Assembly (NCBI GenBank): GCA_947652605.1
Contig: OX393577.1
Span: 2,542,868-2,606,867 of the forward strand
DNA: 64,000 nucleotides
Source of the DNA: Elmis aenea
Taxonomy: Eukaryota > Arthropoda > Insecta > Coleoptera > Elmidae
Direction: 5' to 3'
In this document: positions 35,083 to 47,255 of the stretch, in pieces
How the letters are laid out: every line of letters begins with the position of its first letter
How positions within the stretch are numbered: position 1 is the first letter of the stretch
The notes under the pieces: generated by a model
Seen by the model: only the letters and a program-made list of their open reading frames with translations
Database searches by the model: none
What the model was told of the DNA's origin: nothing
Position numbers and translations under genes: made by a program

Positions 35083-35507
35083 GGTGTAATTGAAGTGTGG
35101 TACACCCACTTTTTTTCTTTAGTTTTGATTTAAGATGAATGAAATTTTAGACATACGATATGTGCGAAAAATCGGGCTTTTTAAGTAGTTGAACACAGTT
35201 GTTTCACTTCCGGTTTCACCGGAAATAACCCCAACTTTGTTATTTTGAATGGAACGACATGTATATTTTTACATTTTTGGAAAGAGGAAGCGATTTTGGA
35301 TACAACTGCACTATTTTGGTTAATTTTAATAACCTCAAATAATGTTTGAAACAAAATTTAATTTTTCATTAAGTGTGCCATGATCTGCATAAATTGAATT
35401 TTGTTATGTCAACAATTGTCCAAAATACGTTTTTTTAAATCGCCTTTATGCTCCTTTTTTTTAAAGATATACATGCTCTCCTATATCAATTTATAGTACC
35501 CTGCATA
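35083..35507. repeat. MITE-like repeat with CTTCCGG/CCGGAA hairpin, copy 1
   Basis: It runs from TACCGGGTGTAATTG to GTACCCTGCATA and has an internal CACTTCCGGTTTCACCGGAA hairpin. That layout is matched at 41386 onward, where CACTTCCGGAAATACCGGAA appears at the same offset from a CAGGGTG end. There is no coding content. Boundaries are approximate. Confidence 0.5.
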
Positions 35508-36480
35508 TGAAAATTGTGAAAATCAACCCATGGAATCAACGAAAGGTGTAGGAATGTAAACTGCAGTAGAACATTCTAAACAATGAATTGGTTGCAAATT
35601 ATTTTGTTATGTCTGTTGGTGTTTATAAACAAAAATCGCGCAATTATCACATATGTCCACGTTATTAAGTCAACACGCCACCTAGTGTAACAGGTTTCAT
35701 TCATACAACAGGTAGTGAATGAAATAATGGGATTTTGTCATAAAATACGGCATGGATAGTAGCTCAGGCGGATACCGCTACGGGCATCCGGTGGAACGTC
35801 CACGCTTCAGGAGCGGCGCTCCCGACTTCAAAATAATTTTTATTAACCAGGTATATTAGGGTTACATTTATCAGGGAGACACCGGAAGGTGCAGTTTAAC
35901 TGATGAGATACTGCATATCGAGTTCTGACTCCTCCATCAACCAAAACTGATCTACATGCAAGGTGTTTACAGTGTGCGCTGGAAACGAACATTTTTGATA
36001 GTCACTAGTGTAGATCCTGTTAGAAAACAATTCAGAGGTTTTAGTTAATTTTAGAAATGATGTTCTATTATTTGGCTTTGTATAAACAAAATAATCATTT
36101 TTAGAAAAGTTACTTCTTATCCTTTATTTGGGAAGAATATCTTGGTTGCAGAATACCTAGATTAGTTTATAGACTCTTGTCTCTTCTATAGCAGATTCTT
36201 TTTTTTTTTTAAATTTATGGACTAATACGCCAGCTCGCAGTTGTCATAGCAACGACCTTGATTGGCAACGACGTCAATAATTTAAAACTGTACTGAATAC
36301 TGAATGGTTTATATTTTTTGAAATTTGTGTTTAAAACGTACTCTAATTTTTTATTCCTGAATTTTTAAATTGCTTTTGACACCCCAATAATTCTTATATG
36401 TATAGCAGTTCTTTTTAGCATCTATCAAAAAATATGAAATGTTTTGTTAAAATGAATGTTCCGATTGATTCAATATGTTT
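35508..36480. other. Gene-free stretch with a small GC island near 35760-35830
   Basis: The patch with GGCGGATACCGCTACGGGCA and GGAGCGGCGCTCC is GC-rich and contains a short inverted repeat (GGAGCGGCGCTCC). I recognise no gene. The rest is AT-rich. Confidence 0.4.
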
Positions 36481-36489
36481 TTTTGAATA

Positions 36490-37560
36490 TAATCATCAAT
36501 GAGCCGACAATCCTTAGGATTATGGCTAACGCCGAGGCGTTTTTTAAATCCATTTGTTAAGGTGGATCGGTCTTCGCTCTCTGATTTTTCAAAGCTTGTT
36601 GTTGATCTTGGCTGGCTGCGCTATTTTCTTCCATTCTTTCCTATCTTTGTACCTTTGTATTGCTCCAGGGCGTCTCTTCATCTTTTACTTGGTCTTCCCT
36701 TGTTCCTGGGCCGAAAAGGGATCGATTCTGTTATCCTCCTGACCATTTCGGTTGGTTTCCTTCTCATATGTCCTGACCATCGTAATCGTTGTGCTTTAAT
36801 GTGTCCAATGATATTTTCTCCTCCAAGTTCCTCTTTTATTTCTTTGTTCCTTCTCTGAATACTTCTCCATCTCTTGTTACTTTAGGTCCTAGTATTGCTC
36901 TCATTACTTTTCTCTCCACTATTTTTAAGTCTTTGTCTTCTTTCTTATTTATTGCTATTGTTTCCATCGCATATGTTATGACGGGTCTTACCAGGGTTTT
37001 GTATATTTTTATTTTTGTTGTTTTACTTAGTGTTTTACTCTTTAGTAGGGTCTTGTTTTTGCCGTATGCCTGATTTCCTTTCAGAATTCCTCCTTCACTC
37101 TGTTCTTTCCAGCTTGTTCCACTGTCACGCCCAAGTGTATTGACTCCCTCGAAAGTATATTCTTGTGTTTTTAGATCGTTCTGTGTGTGCATATTTTCTC
37201 TTCCTATCTTCATATATTTTGTTTTTTCTTCACTTATTTCTAGACCCGGTTTTTTGCTTCTATCTAGTTGATCTATCGCTCTTATTATGTCTTCTCTTCT
37301 ATTCACCATGATTGCTATATCGTTAGCATACGCTATTATTTGCATCTGGTTGATCATAATGTTTTTCTTGTCTAGTTTCGCTCTTCGTAGTACGCCTTCT
37401 AATATTAAGTTAAATATGGTTGGGGATAGTGACTCCCCTTGTTTTGCACCTTTGTTTACTTTAAAGGATTCCGCTGTTATTCCTTGGAATCTCGCTTTTG
37501 CTGTTGTGTTATTTAGGGTCATTTCTAGCAATGTTTGAATATAGTATATCTAATATGTCT
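36490..37560 (-). mobile_element. LINE reverse-transcriptase fragment with mutated YADD
   Basis: The minus-strand ORF at 36836-37531 (231 codons) reads FKVNKGAKQGESLSPTIFNL (fingers/palm block), then QIIAYANDIAIMVN, where the catalytic Y-A-D-D has become Y-A-N-D (37319-37330). KTKYMKIG, then YKTLVRPVITYAMETIA follow, then the tail. Below 36836 a frameshifted end reads GHMRRKPTEMVRRITE and NKGRPSKRW. This is the C-terminal half of a non-LTR polymerase of the RTE-like type. The changed catalytic residue plus the frameshift show it is inactive. It remains the longest open LINE stretch in the window. Confidence 0.88.
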
Positions 37561-38955
37561 CTTTATCCAAGTTCTATTGTAAGTTTTGGTTTGTTCTATA
37601 TAACACAAACCACTAGCACAACCAATAAAGCATATAATTTTCTTTATATTTTCATATATTACGAATTAAAAACTCGTGCTATAATAAATGAGATACAATA
37701 GGCTTTTCACAGAAATTAATTGTACAATGTAATTTTTAAGGTTACGTAATAAAACTTTTGTTTACAATGAATTTCTTTCGTTTTCATAATTTACCACATT
37801 TTGTTTGAAATATACCTTAAAGAGAATTTCACGTTGAAGACGGTAATATTATCGTGATCAAAAGCAGTGTATGTAGTACCTGTCGTGAATTAAAGTCAAA
37901 CTTATTGTAGCACATTTGTAAATAACATCATGAATAATAAAGGAAATATCGATGCACGCGTTCGTTGTTAATTTTGTTACGACAGGGAACGTCCGTAGAG
38001 AAATCAACTTGGAATTATACCAGATATATGCCTTATGCCGTCCGTATATTGTTGGGCACTAAGGGAAACATGAAACTGTATTCGAACTCGTTTCATGTCA
38101 GGTTTGAATGGCAAGTGCTTAATATTTGATCAAGGCAAATAGATTTCACCCTCCCTCACATAAAAGGTCGATTGAAGACTAAAACCTTTCGTAAATATTA
38201 GATTTACGTTGCAGATATGAGTTTTTAATCATCCAGGCGAAATAACTGAAGGGTGGGTGATTTACACTTGGTTGTTTAATGAATGTTGTTGTTGAATATT
38301 TTTCGCTAAATTAAACCAACAATTTTTTTAAGATAGGGTTTAGCAAAGAAGTTGAAGGAGCTTTAAAAAAATAGATGTATGCACATTCTGTGACATTTAA
38401 AACTTTTTTTTACGACCACTAAGGTAAATGTAATAAGGGTGTTTTAGCATTAAAAATATTAAAACAGTGTGTTTTGTTAACACTTTTAATAACGTACATA
38501 TTTATGTTCTGCAGTAAAACTAATTGAAACTTGAATGCGTTTGCTCGTTGTTTGTTTAAGAAATAAAATTTATATTACCTTTGTGTTATACTGCAGCAAG
38601 TGCATTCTAACAGCACATTCATACTTCGTGTGGCTAATTAAGTGCCACCTCAATTGAATGATGAGCGTAATAAAAGCTGAAAACGTTGAAAATATAAAAA
38701 TTTATGTGTTTCGTATATTTACTCACCTGTTCGAGATATCATTTAACAAGTTTCAGATGTGTTTTCGGAATGTAGCGTTTTTGAACCTATTTTACATACT
38801 GAACGACGCACTCGAACGTTTGAAAATCTGGAGCATTACACAATGAAATAGTGTCGGTAATTTTAAAACGGTAACCTCTTCGGAGTTGTTAACTATCATT
38901 AACAGCTAAAAATATGTTCTGGAAGTATTGCATTTAGCGTGCAACTGGTGTATCT
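37561..38955. other. Gene-free AT-rich stretch
   Basis: No supported feature. Confidence 0.5.
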
Positions 38956-38959
38956 ATAA

Positions 38960-39135
38960 CAGGATCAACAACACCCTGTGTGTCGTGTATTTCAGGCTCT
39001 ACGGCGGTGATATGTTGCGGCGTCGCGGCGCTCCACGTGTGCCGCCATGTGCGTCTGACAGACGTTCGCATGTGCCTTGGTGTTTGTCACTGCAGCCCCC
39101 GAAATAACCCACAGCTGTCACACCTGGCCGGACAT
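38960..39135. promoter_or_regulatory. GC island with E-boxes
   Basis: The patch is markedly GC-rich (GTTGCGGCGTCGCGGCGCTC). It holds CACGTG, CAGCTG and CACCTG hexamers within about 100 bases and an inverted TCTGACAGA. It is a candidate enhancer, possibly acting on emc about 13 kb away. The call rests on composition and bHLH-type motifs only. Confidence 0.4.
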
Positions 39136-41385
39136 TTTTTGTAGTTAAAAGTTTTAAGATTAACTGTGAAAACCGCGACAGCGTTCATTGTACTTTCTTT
39201 TAATATTCAATTAAATTACTCTATTAAACTTAAAGTTAAGAGATCATCAATGAAACTCATCACAACCAATACAGAACTCTCTAAATGTGCCTGTTATGAG
39301 TCAATTTTGGTTTAAGTCAGTACTTTTGTGTAGTAAGTAAAATTTACAAGAGTTAAAACTTGAAATATGCTCTGAAAATGGAGAAACTCCTATGTTCTTC
39401 CTTATTAATTTAATATACTTATAAAACTGTTTTTAATTATTTCATTTTTAAACATTTTTTCAAATTTACAGTACTCAAAAACTATCTTTTTATTTATCAT
39501 GTTACTTTTAATCGATAAATAGTCAGATCAAAAACCAGACATTAAAAACGAAGACTAATTGGCCTAAAGGCCGATTTATCAACAAAAGAGTCAATTGATC
39601 GACGATTAATCGGTACATTTTTAATTTGAAACCATAAAGTTTTTTTTTCAGTCGAAAATTGTTTGTATTGAAGTCATGACCTAATTCAAATGTTTGATTT
39701 ATAAGAACATTTACTTTCTCTATGCAAAATATCCTTAATAATACAATAACTTATTAGTTTTGCAGTTACTTTTAAAGAATATTATAGGTATATCAAAAGT
39801 GTGTTTATATCAATTAAAACACCGCATTGCTGTAAAAAAATCATATAATAAACTTGATGATGGTTCAAAATAGGTGAGAGGTTAAAACAATAAAAAGTTG
39901 TATTAGGAAATTGTTGTTGGTTTTTGATGTGTTATAGAAAAATTTAAAAAAAAAACGTTAATGTGTTTCTTTAAATAACTTCTGAATTAAGACGACTATT
40001 GCTATTTTCTTGTAAGGTTTTTTTTTAACACTATCTTATGTAACTTCATGGCGCCCTAAATATCAAGGATCTAATGTTTCTGTTATTGCTAAAATTTAAT
40101 ATATTCCAGTATGATTTTTTACTTTTCTCAAGCATTTGTGTCTTGGCAGCCATGTGCAGTATACGAAGTACTATTTTTTGAGGCAGTTGAATAGTGTAAC
40201 TATATTTTGTTATGGAACATATGTAGACTGCCTTCTTGTAACAAGATGCAAAGCACAGGAATATCTGGCAAACGTATATGAAAATCTGGCTTTTGTATGA
40301 TTGAGCCATGTGCTGTCATTGGCAAGTCGGCACAACTGGGCAATATGGTAGGCAGATTGTGGGAATTGAAAATAACTCAAGCTAAAATAAGCTAAAACTA
40401 CTATCGGTAACATGTTGTGTACAGATTTCGGCTGCGACACTTTGGGGATGTCTTATGTCTGCAATTGCCTCGTCTCTTTAACACGTGAGAATCAAATTCG
40501 GGGAACTTTAAATGTCATTCGACAATGAACCAATTCAAAAAAATCAGCGTTGTCGCCAATGTGTTCAAGTTCATACCACACGCTTCAACAAATTTATTTG
40601 AAAAGCAACTGCTCCAGTTAATACTAAAAGATGCGTCAACAACACAACGTACTAGTCTCAATATTTATTATTTAGACGCGTACCATCAGCCAGATTTGAA
40701 TTTTGTGTTATTAATCTTTTTAAATTTTCTTACTTACAAGATGATACAATAAATTATACACAGATGTGCAACTTATACCGATGTTGAAAACAAAAATCAG
40801 TGAAAATAATAAAATTCTACAGTTACATTACTAAGGAAGCATGACCGAACAATAAAATTACAATTTATTTTACAACAGACTGTTGCAATAACATTTTAAA
40901 ACAAAAGTAAAGCACATTATTAGTACAAGTTTTTTAATGTTAAGAAAAATTTAAAATATAGAACTGTTTTTAGGTTTGCATAATTCATGTGTTTTTTGCA
41001 ACACCAAAATATTGCAAAGGGTTTTTTATGCAATTTTTTTAGATAGGATGGTAATCAGATTTACCTTATCTAGATTAGCTTCTGAGTTAATGACGGTATC
41101 TTAAATCTTAGATGTTAATCATAGTTGAACAAAACCTTTTCGGTACGGAAAACTTTGTTAATTTGTACTAAGACTGACGATATTTTTCGATTTTTCTATA
41201 CTGTTCTAAATTGTTTCTTTTTTTTTCAATTTCGTCCGAATAAATCTCTTACAAATTTAGTTTATTATTAAGTTGAGACTTCTGAACTTGATAAGAGTTG
41301 TAATTCGCATTTATATTAAAATCGTCACGTCATTTTGCTTGAATTTCCTATGTATGATTAAAATTTCAGATTTTATTATTATAAC
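39136..41385. other. Gene-free AT-rich stretch
   Basis: No gene supported. The segment 40040-40440 (minus strand) has overlapping open frames of more protein-like composition, but I cannot match them to a family. Confidence 0.45.
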
Positions 41386-41960
41386 AGGGTGATTGATTGG
41401 GACCGAGCATTAGAAATATATGAAGAATGAAAAAGGGTAATGATCTGAAATTTTGGTTATGACCATAATGGCATATGATTGGATTAATAAAAGTGGCGAC
41501 ACTTCCGGAAATACCGGAAGTTGACATCTACTTTCTTATTTCAAATACAATAGTCTATTTTTTATTGCATTTTTGGATTTAACACGTTATTTTAGAGGGA
41601 CTTTTAACAGCATTTCCTATACCTAAGTGCAGTAGTTTTTTTAGATTTTTGGACTTTTTTGAAAATGTTTAGATTTTCATCGTGATATTAATATTATCTA
41701 CCGCCGCCATTTTTGAAGGAAAACGCTCAAATTGAGACTATCCATAGAAGAACCCTTGGAGTTCATACTGGAATTTTTGCAATCGATGCATTACTTACAG
41801 GGCTTCCAAAATTTACTTTTGTTTTAATACAACTTCATCCCACTAAAACTCGTTTTTTTTTTAAAAATACAATGCCTAATTTTTTTTTCATTTTCAAATG
41901 CAAAATTAAATTCTGCATCAATCTTTATAAGTGTTTCCTATACCTATCTGCAATAATCTT
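41386..41960. repeat. MITE-like repeat with CTTCCGG hairpin, copy 2
   Basis: It begins ACAGGGTGATTGATTGGGAC and contains CACTTCCGGAAATACCGGAA, followed by AT-rich sequence. It resembles 35083-35507 in layout. The right boundary is uncertain and the overlapping open frame at 41713-41985 is probably incidental. Confidence 0.4.
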
Positions 41961-42429
41961 CGAGTTATTAAGAATTTTTGATTAAGTTAGGAGAAAATTG
42001 TAATATTTTTAAATAGTAAGCCTTGGAAATGACAACAAATGCCAATATTAAAAACTATCAACCACTTTTATTGCGTTTGTCTGTTGTGTTCATAAAAATG
42101 GAAAATCAAGAGCATTCAAATATGTACGGATATTTTGAAAATTTTGAAATAAATTAATAAATTAATCGGACAACATAAGCTTATCATTACATTGTATATT
42201 ATTATAATTCGAGAACATTTATCATTTTATATTTTAATAGACATTGCAACGTACCTACGTAATATTAATTTATTTATGACCAGATGGTCAAAGTTTCGAA
42301 TGGTAGTTATAGATTACATAAATTAGGCAGGAAGTCGACTTATACGTAAACGAGTATCAACCAAAGTTAATTCTTGTAATCGCTGTTAACCGAATGAGGA
42401 GAGTGAGTGAGTGGTTCACACGAGCAGGT

Positions 42430-42670
42430 ATGGCAATCGCACTGTGGGAACTCCTGCGGCGACCATTGAACTGCACGAGGAAGTGGTGAAGCGATACCGT
42501 GGAAAACTAGGTGCTGTCTACATGTATAACACCGCTATGTTCCGTTTTGAGTTCCGCAAGTTTATACCCGCATTTCGATAAGACGCCCTGTTACTTTTAG
42601 CACTGCATAATTACTACAACCAATTTACATCTGCATTTGCCCCATATTCAATGGTGGTTTGCAGGTGTAA
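42430..42670. promoter_or_regulatory. Candidate Notch/proneural-type element
   Basis: It contains a TGTGGGAA Su(H) consensus (42443-42450) and a GCAGGTG proneural E-box (42661-42667), in a segment whose left half is GC-rich (CTCCTGCGGCGACC). The combination is compatible with a bHLH/Notch-responsive enhancer for emc. Single motifs occur by chance, so this is tentative. Confidence 0.3.
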
Positions 42671-42770
42671 TTAATCAACACAGTTTAGCATACGGTACTT
42701 ATGCATTTTAGAAACAGAAGCACATTGGCTTTTCGTTTGATCAATCTTTTATTATATGACACTTTCAATA

Positions 42771-43333
42771 CAGGGTGGTCCACTTTTTTGTAGCAGGACC
42801 AGTCGATAGAAAAACTTATTTTGAAGCGAATATTCCATATCAACATGGGCCCAAAAACGCTTCATTTTTAAGATACAGTGTGCTGAAATTTTCGAAAAAA
42901 TAACGATAATGTTTAACCGTTTCTTAACCAGTAGATATATTTAAACCAAATTTGGTATACAGCACCACCTTACAGGTTACCATAATCGGTGAAAATTTCA
43001 AGTGCCACAAGCAACCAGTGGCGGAGTTGTGGGTGTTAAGTTTCAATAAATTTTATAAAAAACTAGACTAGTTTTTTTTTTAGGGTAGAGTATTTTATTC
43101 TAAACAAAAAATGTCTCTTGAGTTTTCTTCAGATTATGGTAACCTGTAAGGTGGTACTGTATACCAAATTTGGTTGAAAGATATCTACTGGTTGAGAAAC
43201 GGTTAAACATTATCGATATTTTTTCGAAAATTTCAACACCCTGTATTTTTAAAATGAAGCGTTTTTGGACCCATGATATGGAATATTCGCTTTAAAATAC
43301 ATTTTTCTATCGACTGTTAAAAGTCCTGCTACT
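42771..43333. repeat. Fold-back MITE, arms about 215 bp
   Basis: The left arm starts CAGGGTGGTCCACTTTTTTG and the right arm ends GTCCTGCTACTA. The arms mirror each other through GAATATTCCATAT, GGGCCCAAAAACGC, CGGTTAAACATTATCG and GTAACCTGTAAGGTGGT, around a spacer of about 120 bases. The right terminus is shortened. Non-coding and able to form a strong hairpin. Confidence 0.85.
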
Positions 43334-43513
43334 AAGAAATTAGGAGACCCAAAGAAATTGCGAGTTCATTCTTATGAGTCAGTTCAAGCATATGCAGATG
43401 CCTTTGCAAATCTTAAAAAAAATTATGGAGTGACAATTAAATTGAGATTAATACTTAAAAAAACACAACCTGACCTCATTACTTTAACTGTTACTTTTCA
43501 TGAACAAATATAG
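43328..43513 (+). pseudogene. Unassigned protein-like open fragment
   Basis: Sixty-one open codons (plus TAG) immediately follow the fold-back repeat: ATKKLGDPKKLRVHSYESV, then YADAFANLKKNYGVTIKLRL, then TQPDLITLTVTFHEQI. Balanced amino-acid composition and the absence of AT-driven lysine/isoleucine/phenylalanine runs suggest a real coding remnant, probably of a transposon. I cannot name a family. There is no start codon of its own, as the fold-back may have interrupted it. Confidence 0.35.
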
Positions 43514-44284
43514 CAGTTCCATTGTTTTGTTTAACTCATGAAATACGAATCACTAATGTTCTACATGATTGAGAGATAATCGCTAGTGGTTTATGTTGCA
43601 ACGCAAATCATCTATTTTATTCGCCTCTACGTCCGGAACAACTGCAAACACTTGCACGTTTACCTTACAACCATAAAAAAGAAAAACGCAACACCTGACT
43701 GTTTTTTCGAGGTCAGAACTGTAGACATGAAAATCAGGATTTACAACCACTAAATTTACAAGTTGACGAGTACAAATGTACCGGAGTGTAATGTTTCGGG
43801 TACTTTTTACTTAACTAATTGTCGTACTTAGGATATCTCAAGTCGTAATAAAACAGGTGGGTTTAAGGGATCAATATTTGTTTGTCATTTGATAGTTGTT
43901 TAATCGTTTTATCTATATATGTCAAGAAAGACAAACACTAATAATTAAATAAATATTTGTTTCGGTATAGGAAATTATTGGTAGTGTACATGATAATGTA
44001 AGGATGTTTTTTTTTAAATTTTTAACGAAACTTTCCTAAGTCGAATGTTCGATTTTTAATTAAATTGAAAATAATCTATGTACTCCAAACCTGAAAGATT
44101 CAAACTATAAAAGATACTTATGGTATAGTGAGTAGGTAATATTAAAATAAATAGAATGTTTATAACATAATGCACGTTGCTAATGCTTGTTAGAGTTTTT
44201 TGAAAACTGTAGCTTATACAAAGTTGAATTGACGAATAAGATATTGTGTAGGCTAGAAAAAAAAATCGATATTAATCTATGTTG

Positions 44285-44735
44285 TAGGCTTCCGCGATCG
44301 ATGTCCAATTTGTAGTGTTAGTGTCTGGGTTGGAACCGCGTTGAAGGTGGCTTTTTGATGACCGACGTTTCTTTCTCCTTCATTGGGGACATCTTCAGGG
44401 TTTCTCAAACCTTTTACTCTAAGCACCCCTTCCAAAATTAAAAGCTTACGGAGAACCCCAGGGAATCGTTTTGACAGTATTTTAGCCTCGCAAATAAATT
44501 TGGAAGATTTTCGAATATTTTGTAAAGGCTGGGGGTACCCCTTCTGAAAAATTCAGGGACCCACAGGGCTCCGCCGACCACACTGAGAAACACTGGTTTA
44601 ATGGTTAAACAGCAACCATTAAACGAACTACCCTGAAGACGCCCTCAATAAACGAGAACGAAACGTCGTTCACCAAGGATCCCTTTAAAGCGGTTCCAAC
44701 CTGAAAACCAACCCTACATAGTGTCCCTCATCTTC
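44285..44735. repeat. Inverted pair of Penelope-like termini flanking a hAT MITE remnant
   Basis: The left copy (minus strand, about 44290-44400) reads CCCTGAAGATGTCCCC, then GAAACGTCGGTCATCAA, then CAACGCGGTTCCAACC. The right copy (plus strand, about 44628-44735) reads CCCTGAAGACGCCCTC, then GAAACGTCG, then AAGCGGTTCCAACC. Between them, 44396-44595 is a CAGGGTTTCTCAAAC...GAGAAACACTG element related to 60234-60448. A GTTTAATGGTT/AACCATTAAAC hairpin follows at about 44596-44624. The termini resemble hammerhead-type ends of Penelope-like elements. Assignment tentative. Confidence 0.5.
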
Positions 44736-45409
44736 AGAGTTAAATCGATGAAATTCTTCAGTTGCGTATTTTTAAATCTGGAAAAAAAAATGGTCTTTTT
44801 ACAGTTTAGACCTCATTAAATGAAAAGGTAAAAGGATGATGATCGTTATTTTGATTTATTTTTTAAGGTTTCAGAAATATTAAAACACAAATCTACTTTC
44901 TCGAGGCAACCTTTTTGTTCTCTTTATGCTGATCTAATTTTATATCTCGCGTTTTGTCTAGTTTGAACCAGAACTATATTTTTGCATAAAAAAGTGGTGC
45001 AAAAAACCCTGAATATGTTGATGTAACACTCCACCGGTAAAGTTAAGAAAAAACAGCAAAATAGTAATTTCTCATGAAACCAACTTTGCTACGAAAAAAC
45101 CAACGTAATAAAATATTAAAACTGTTAGGTTTTACGATTGTCACCAATAGTTAACAGTAATTTTATGCAATCGTGGCTATCAATTATTTAAATGTCGATG
45201 TAATAAAAACACGAAGCGATGATCAGTCTTATTTTAAAATGTGTTTTGTAAAGTTGCAACAATTTTCTTGCATTAAATAAAACTTTAACACAGGTTTCTC
45301 TTTCTATCAAATTTTTATGTGTATAAAGAAAATTGTAAGATAGTGTTGAAGCAAAAAGAAAATTAAAGTTTCAATGGTCTTGTCAAGAAAAAATGGAAAG
45401 ATAGGTATC
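44736..45409. other. Gene-free AT-rich stretch
   Basis: No supported feature. Confidence 0.5.
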
Positions 45410-45965
45410 AAATATGAAAAAATATACTGGCTAATCGGAAGGAATTCCTCTCTGTCCCTATACAAGCAAATTTTAAAGCCTGTATGGACATATGGGATAT
45501 AGCTATGGGGATGCACCAAACAGAGTAACATTCAGATCATCCACAGATTCTAGAACAAAACACTAAGGAACATCGCTGATGCACCTTGGTATTGCAGAAA
45601 TAGTGACATACATCGGGACCTCAACATGGACACTCTAACCGACACCATTAAGAAGTTTGCCAAGAGCCACGAAGAAAGGCTCCATCAACATGTAAACGTC
45701 GAGGCGGTCCAGTTCCTGGACACTACAGGATTAGTAACCAGACTCAAAAGGGTTAAACCTTTTGAGTTAGTTTAAGCAAAAGTTAAAAAGCAGAGACGGT
45801 GCAGTAGTGTGCACGTTAATAATTAGTGTACTTATATTTTAGCAAACTAAGGACTACTATTGGGTAAACCTTAGACTAAGTTTAAACGTTATTAATTTAG
45901 GCTAGAATGAAACTGCTCATTGGTCTCAAAGACCAGATTAAACTGTTTAATAAAAACAAGTTAGC
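45410..45965 (+). mobile_element. Jockey-type LINE, 3' terminal fragment, second copy
   Basis: Plus-strand reading with two stops gives LIGRNSSLSLYKQILKPVWT, then TLRNIADAPWYCRNSDIHRD, then HVNVEAVQFLDTTGLVTRLK, then PFELV. It is the same family as 2820-3510 and extends slightly further into the polymerase C-terminus. The 3'UTR continues to about 45960 with a GGTCTCAAAGACC hairpin and an AATAAAAAC end. 5'-truncated and dead. Confidence 0.85.
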
Positions 45966-46889
45966 CTATAGAGTATAATAAGATTGCTTAGTGATTTTTT
46001 TTTTACTATTTCGATATCTCTGTAAAGATTATGGTAATAATTAAGAAAAACGAATAGCTTTTAAACAACTTTTCAGATATGAATTCATCACCAATAGCGC
46101 AACAGCTTTTTAGATGAGCGAGATCCCCATGTTGAGAAATAAATCGTTAAAAAAAATTCAGATTCTTTCAGGGACTGAAGTAAATGCATACATCTTGTGT
46201 AATAGGCAAATTATTGCAGTCGTTATCAAACATTTGACGTTATAGATCTCATGTGGGAGGAACTAATGAATAAATAAAGCTTCGTGCTGCAAAAGATAAT
46301 TAATTTGAAGAAAGCAACTCTCATATTAACACAAGTTGCAAAACAAATACAGGTGCGCTCTCACTATAAACGGTTCTTATATATTTAAAAACGTTAAAAA
46401 ACAATATTTGTAGATTACTTAAAAATGTGTGTAGTTGTTTGTATGTAATTTCTAAATCCCTTGTACATAACACTCATAGGTTATGATGTTAAGTTGTAAT
46501 TTATTGATAAGAGGACATTAACGTGACGTCTTGGGACGGTACACCTGCTTGCACCGCCTTATCGTCCTGTGTGGTTATAATCAACTAAGGACCAGTACAT
46601 TGGCACTCGTTGATTGACTAGTAAACACAAGTAACCAGTTTGTAGCAGTACGGCACTTAAAACTGATAACACTATCAAAAAACACCAATTATGGATGTGG
46701 TTTAGTATCAGAGTTTCGGAACCGAGAATTTCCGTTCTCATTCTTTGGAATTTTCTACAAAATGTTCACGAGGCTTGGGAACTGTCACGAACTTTTATAT
46801 TCTTGAATCCTTTAAATATTATTTTTACCTTGGTGTTGATTTAAAAAAATATCTACGACCACTAATGTAAATGACTCTTACCGTACATG
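45966..46889. other. Gene-free AT-rich stretch
   Basis: No supported gene. Confidence 0.5.
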
Positions 46890-47255
46890 CATAGAAGTGG
46901 GCCCTTACGCACGGTAAGCAAAAAAGCACAGTTTTTTTTAAAGAAATGATCAAATTAGACTCACCTCAAACGCTTCCTGCATGCCTAGCGAGTGAGTTAT
47001 AACGCACGATAAGCAAAACGCACGTCTAGAAATGTCAAAGTAGGCTTACGTCAAAATTGAGAGGGCAACGTAATTACTTGTGTATATTAGCCAAAAAGCC
47101 GTTAAAATGTGATCGTAGAAAAAGTATGCTACATAACACGAGTTGTAAAGCAAATATGCACTCGTGGAAATACGCATTCGCCGCTACGCGTCTCCGTGCG
47201 CAACTTTTCCACTCGTGCGTAATATACTTCTTACAACTCTTGTTATGTAATATAC
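46890..47255 (-). repeat. Dispersed repeat with ACGCACGAGTG core, copy 2
   Basis: The reverse complement aligns in order with 33752-34015. The outer ACATAACAAGAGTTGTAAG (about 47227-47245, as complement) and ACATAACACGAGTTGTAAAG (about 47130) form inverted flanks around CGCACGAGTGG. Probably a fold-back DNA element. Non-coding. Confidence 0.65.

Noticed and set aside
36499..37073. Plus-strand ORFs over the LINE at 36.5-37.5 kb
   Set aside because: Antisense of the reverse-transcriptase ORF; hydrophobic composition is a by-product.
40046..40440. Minus-strand open frames as a helicase or Helitron relic
   Set aside because: A vague resemblance only; no motif could be named with confidence.
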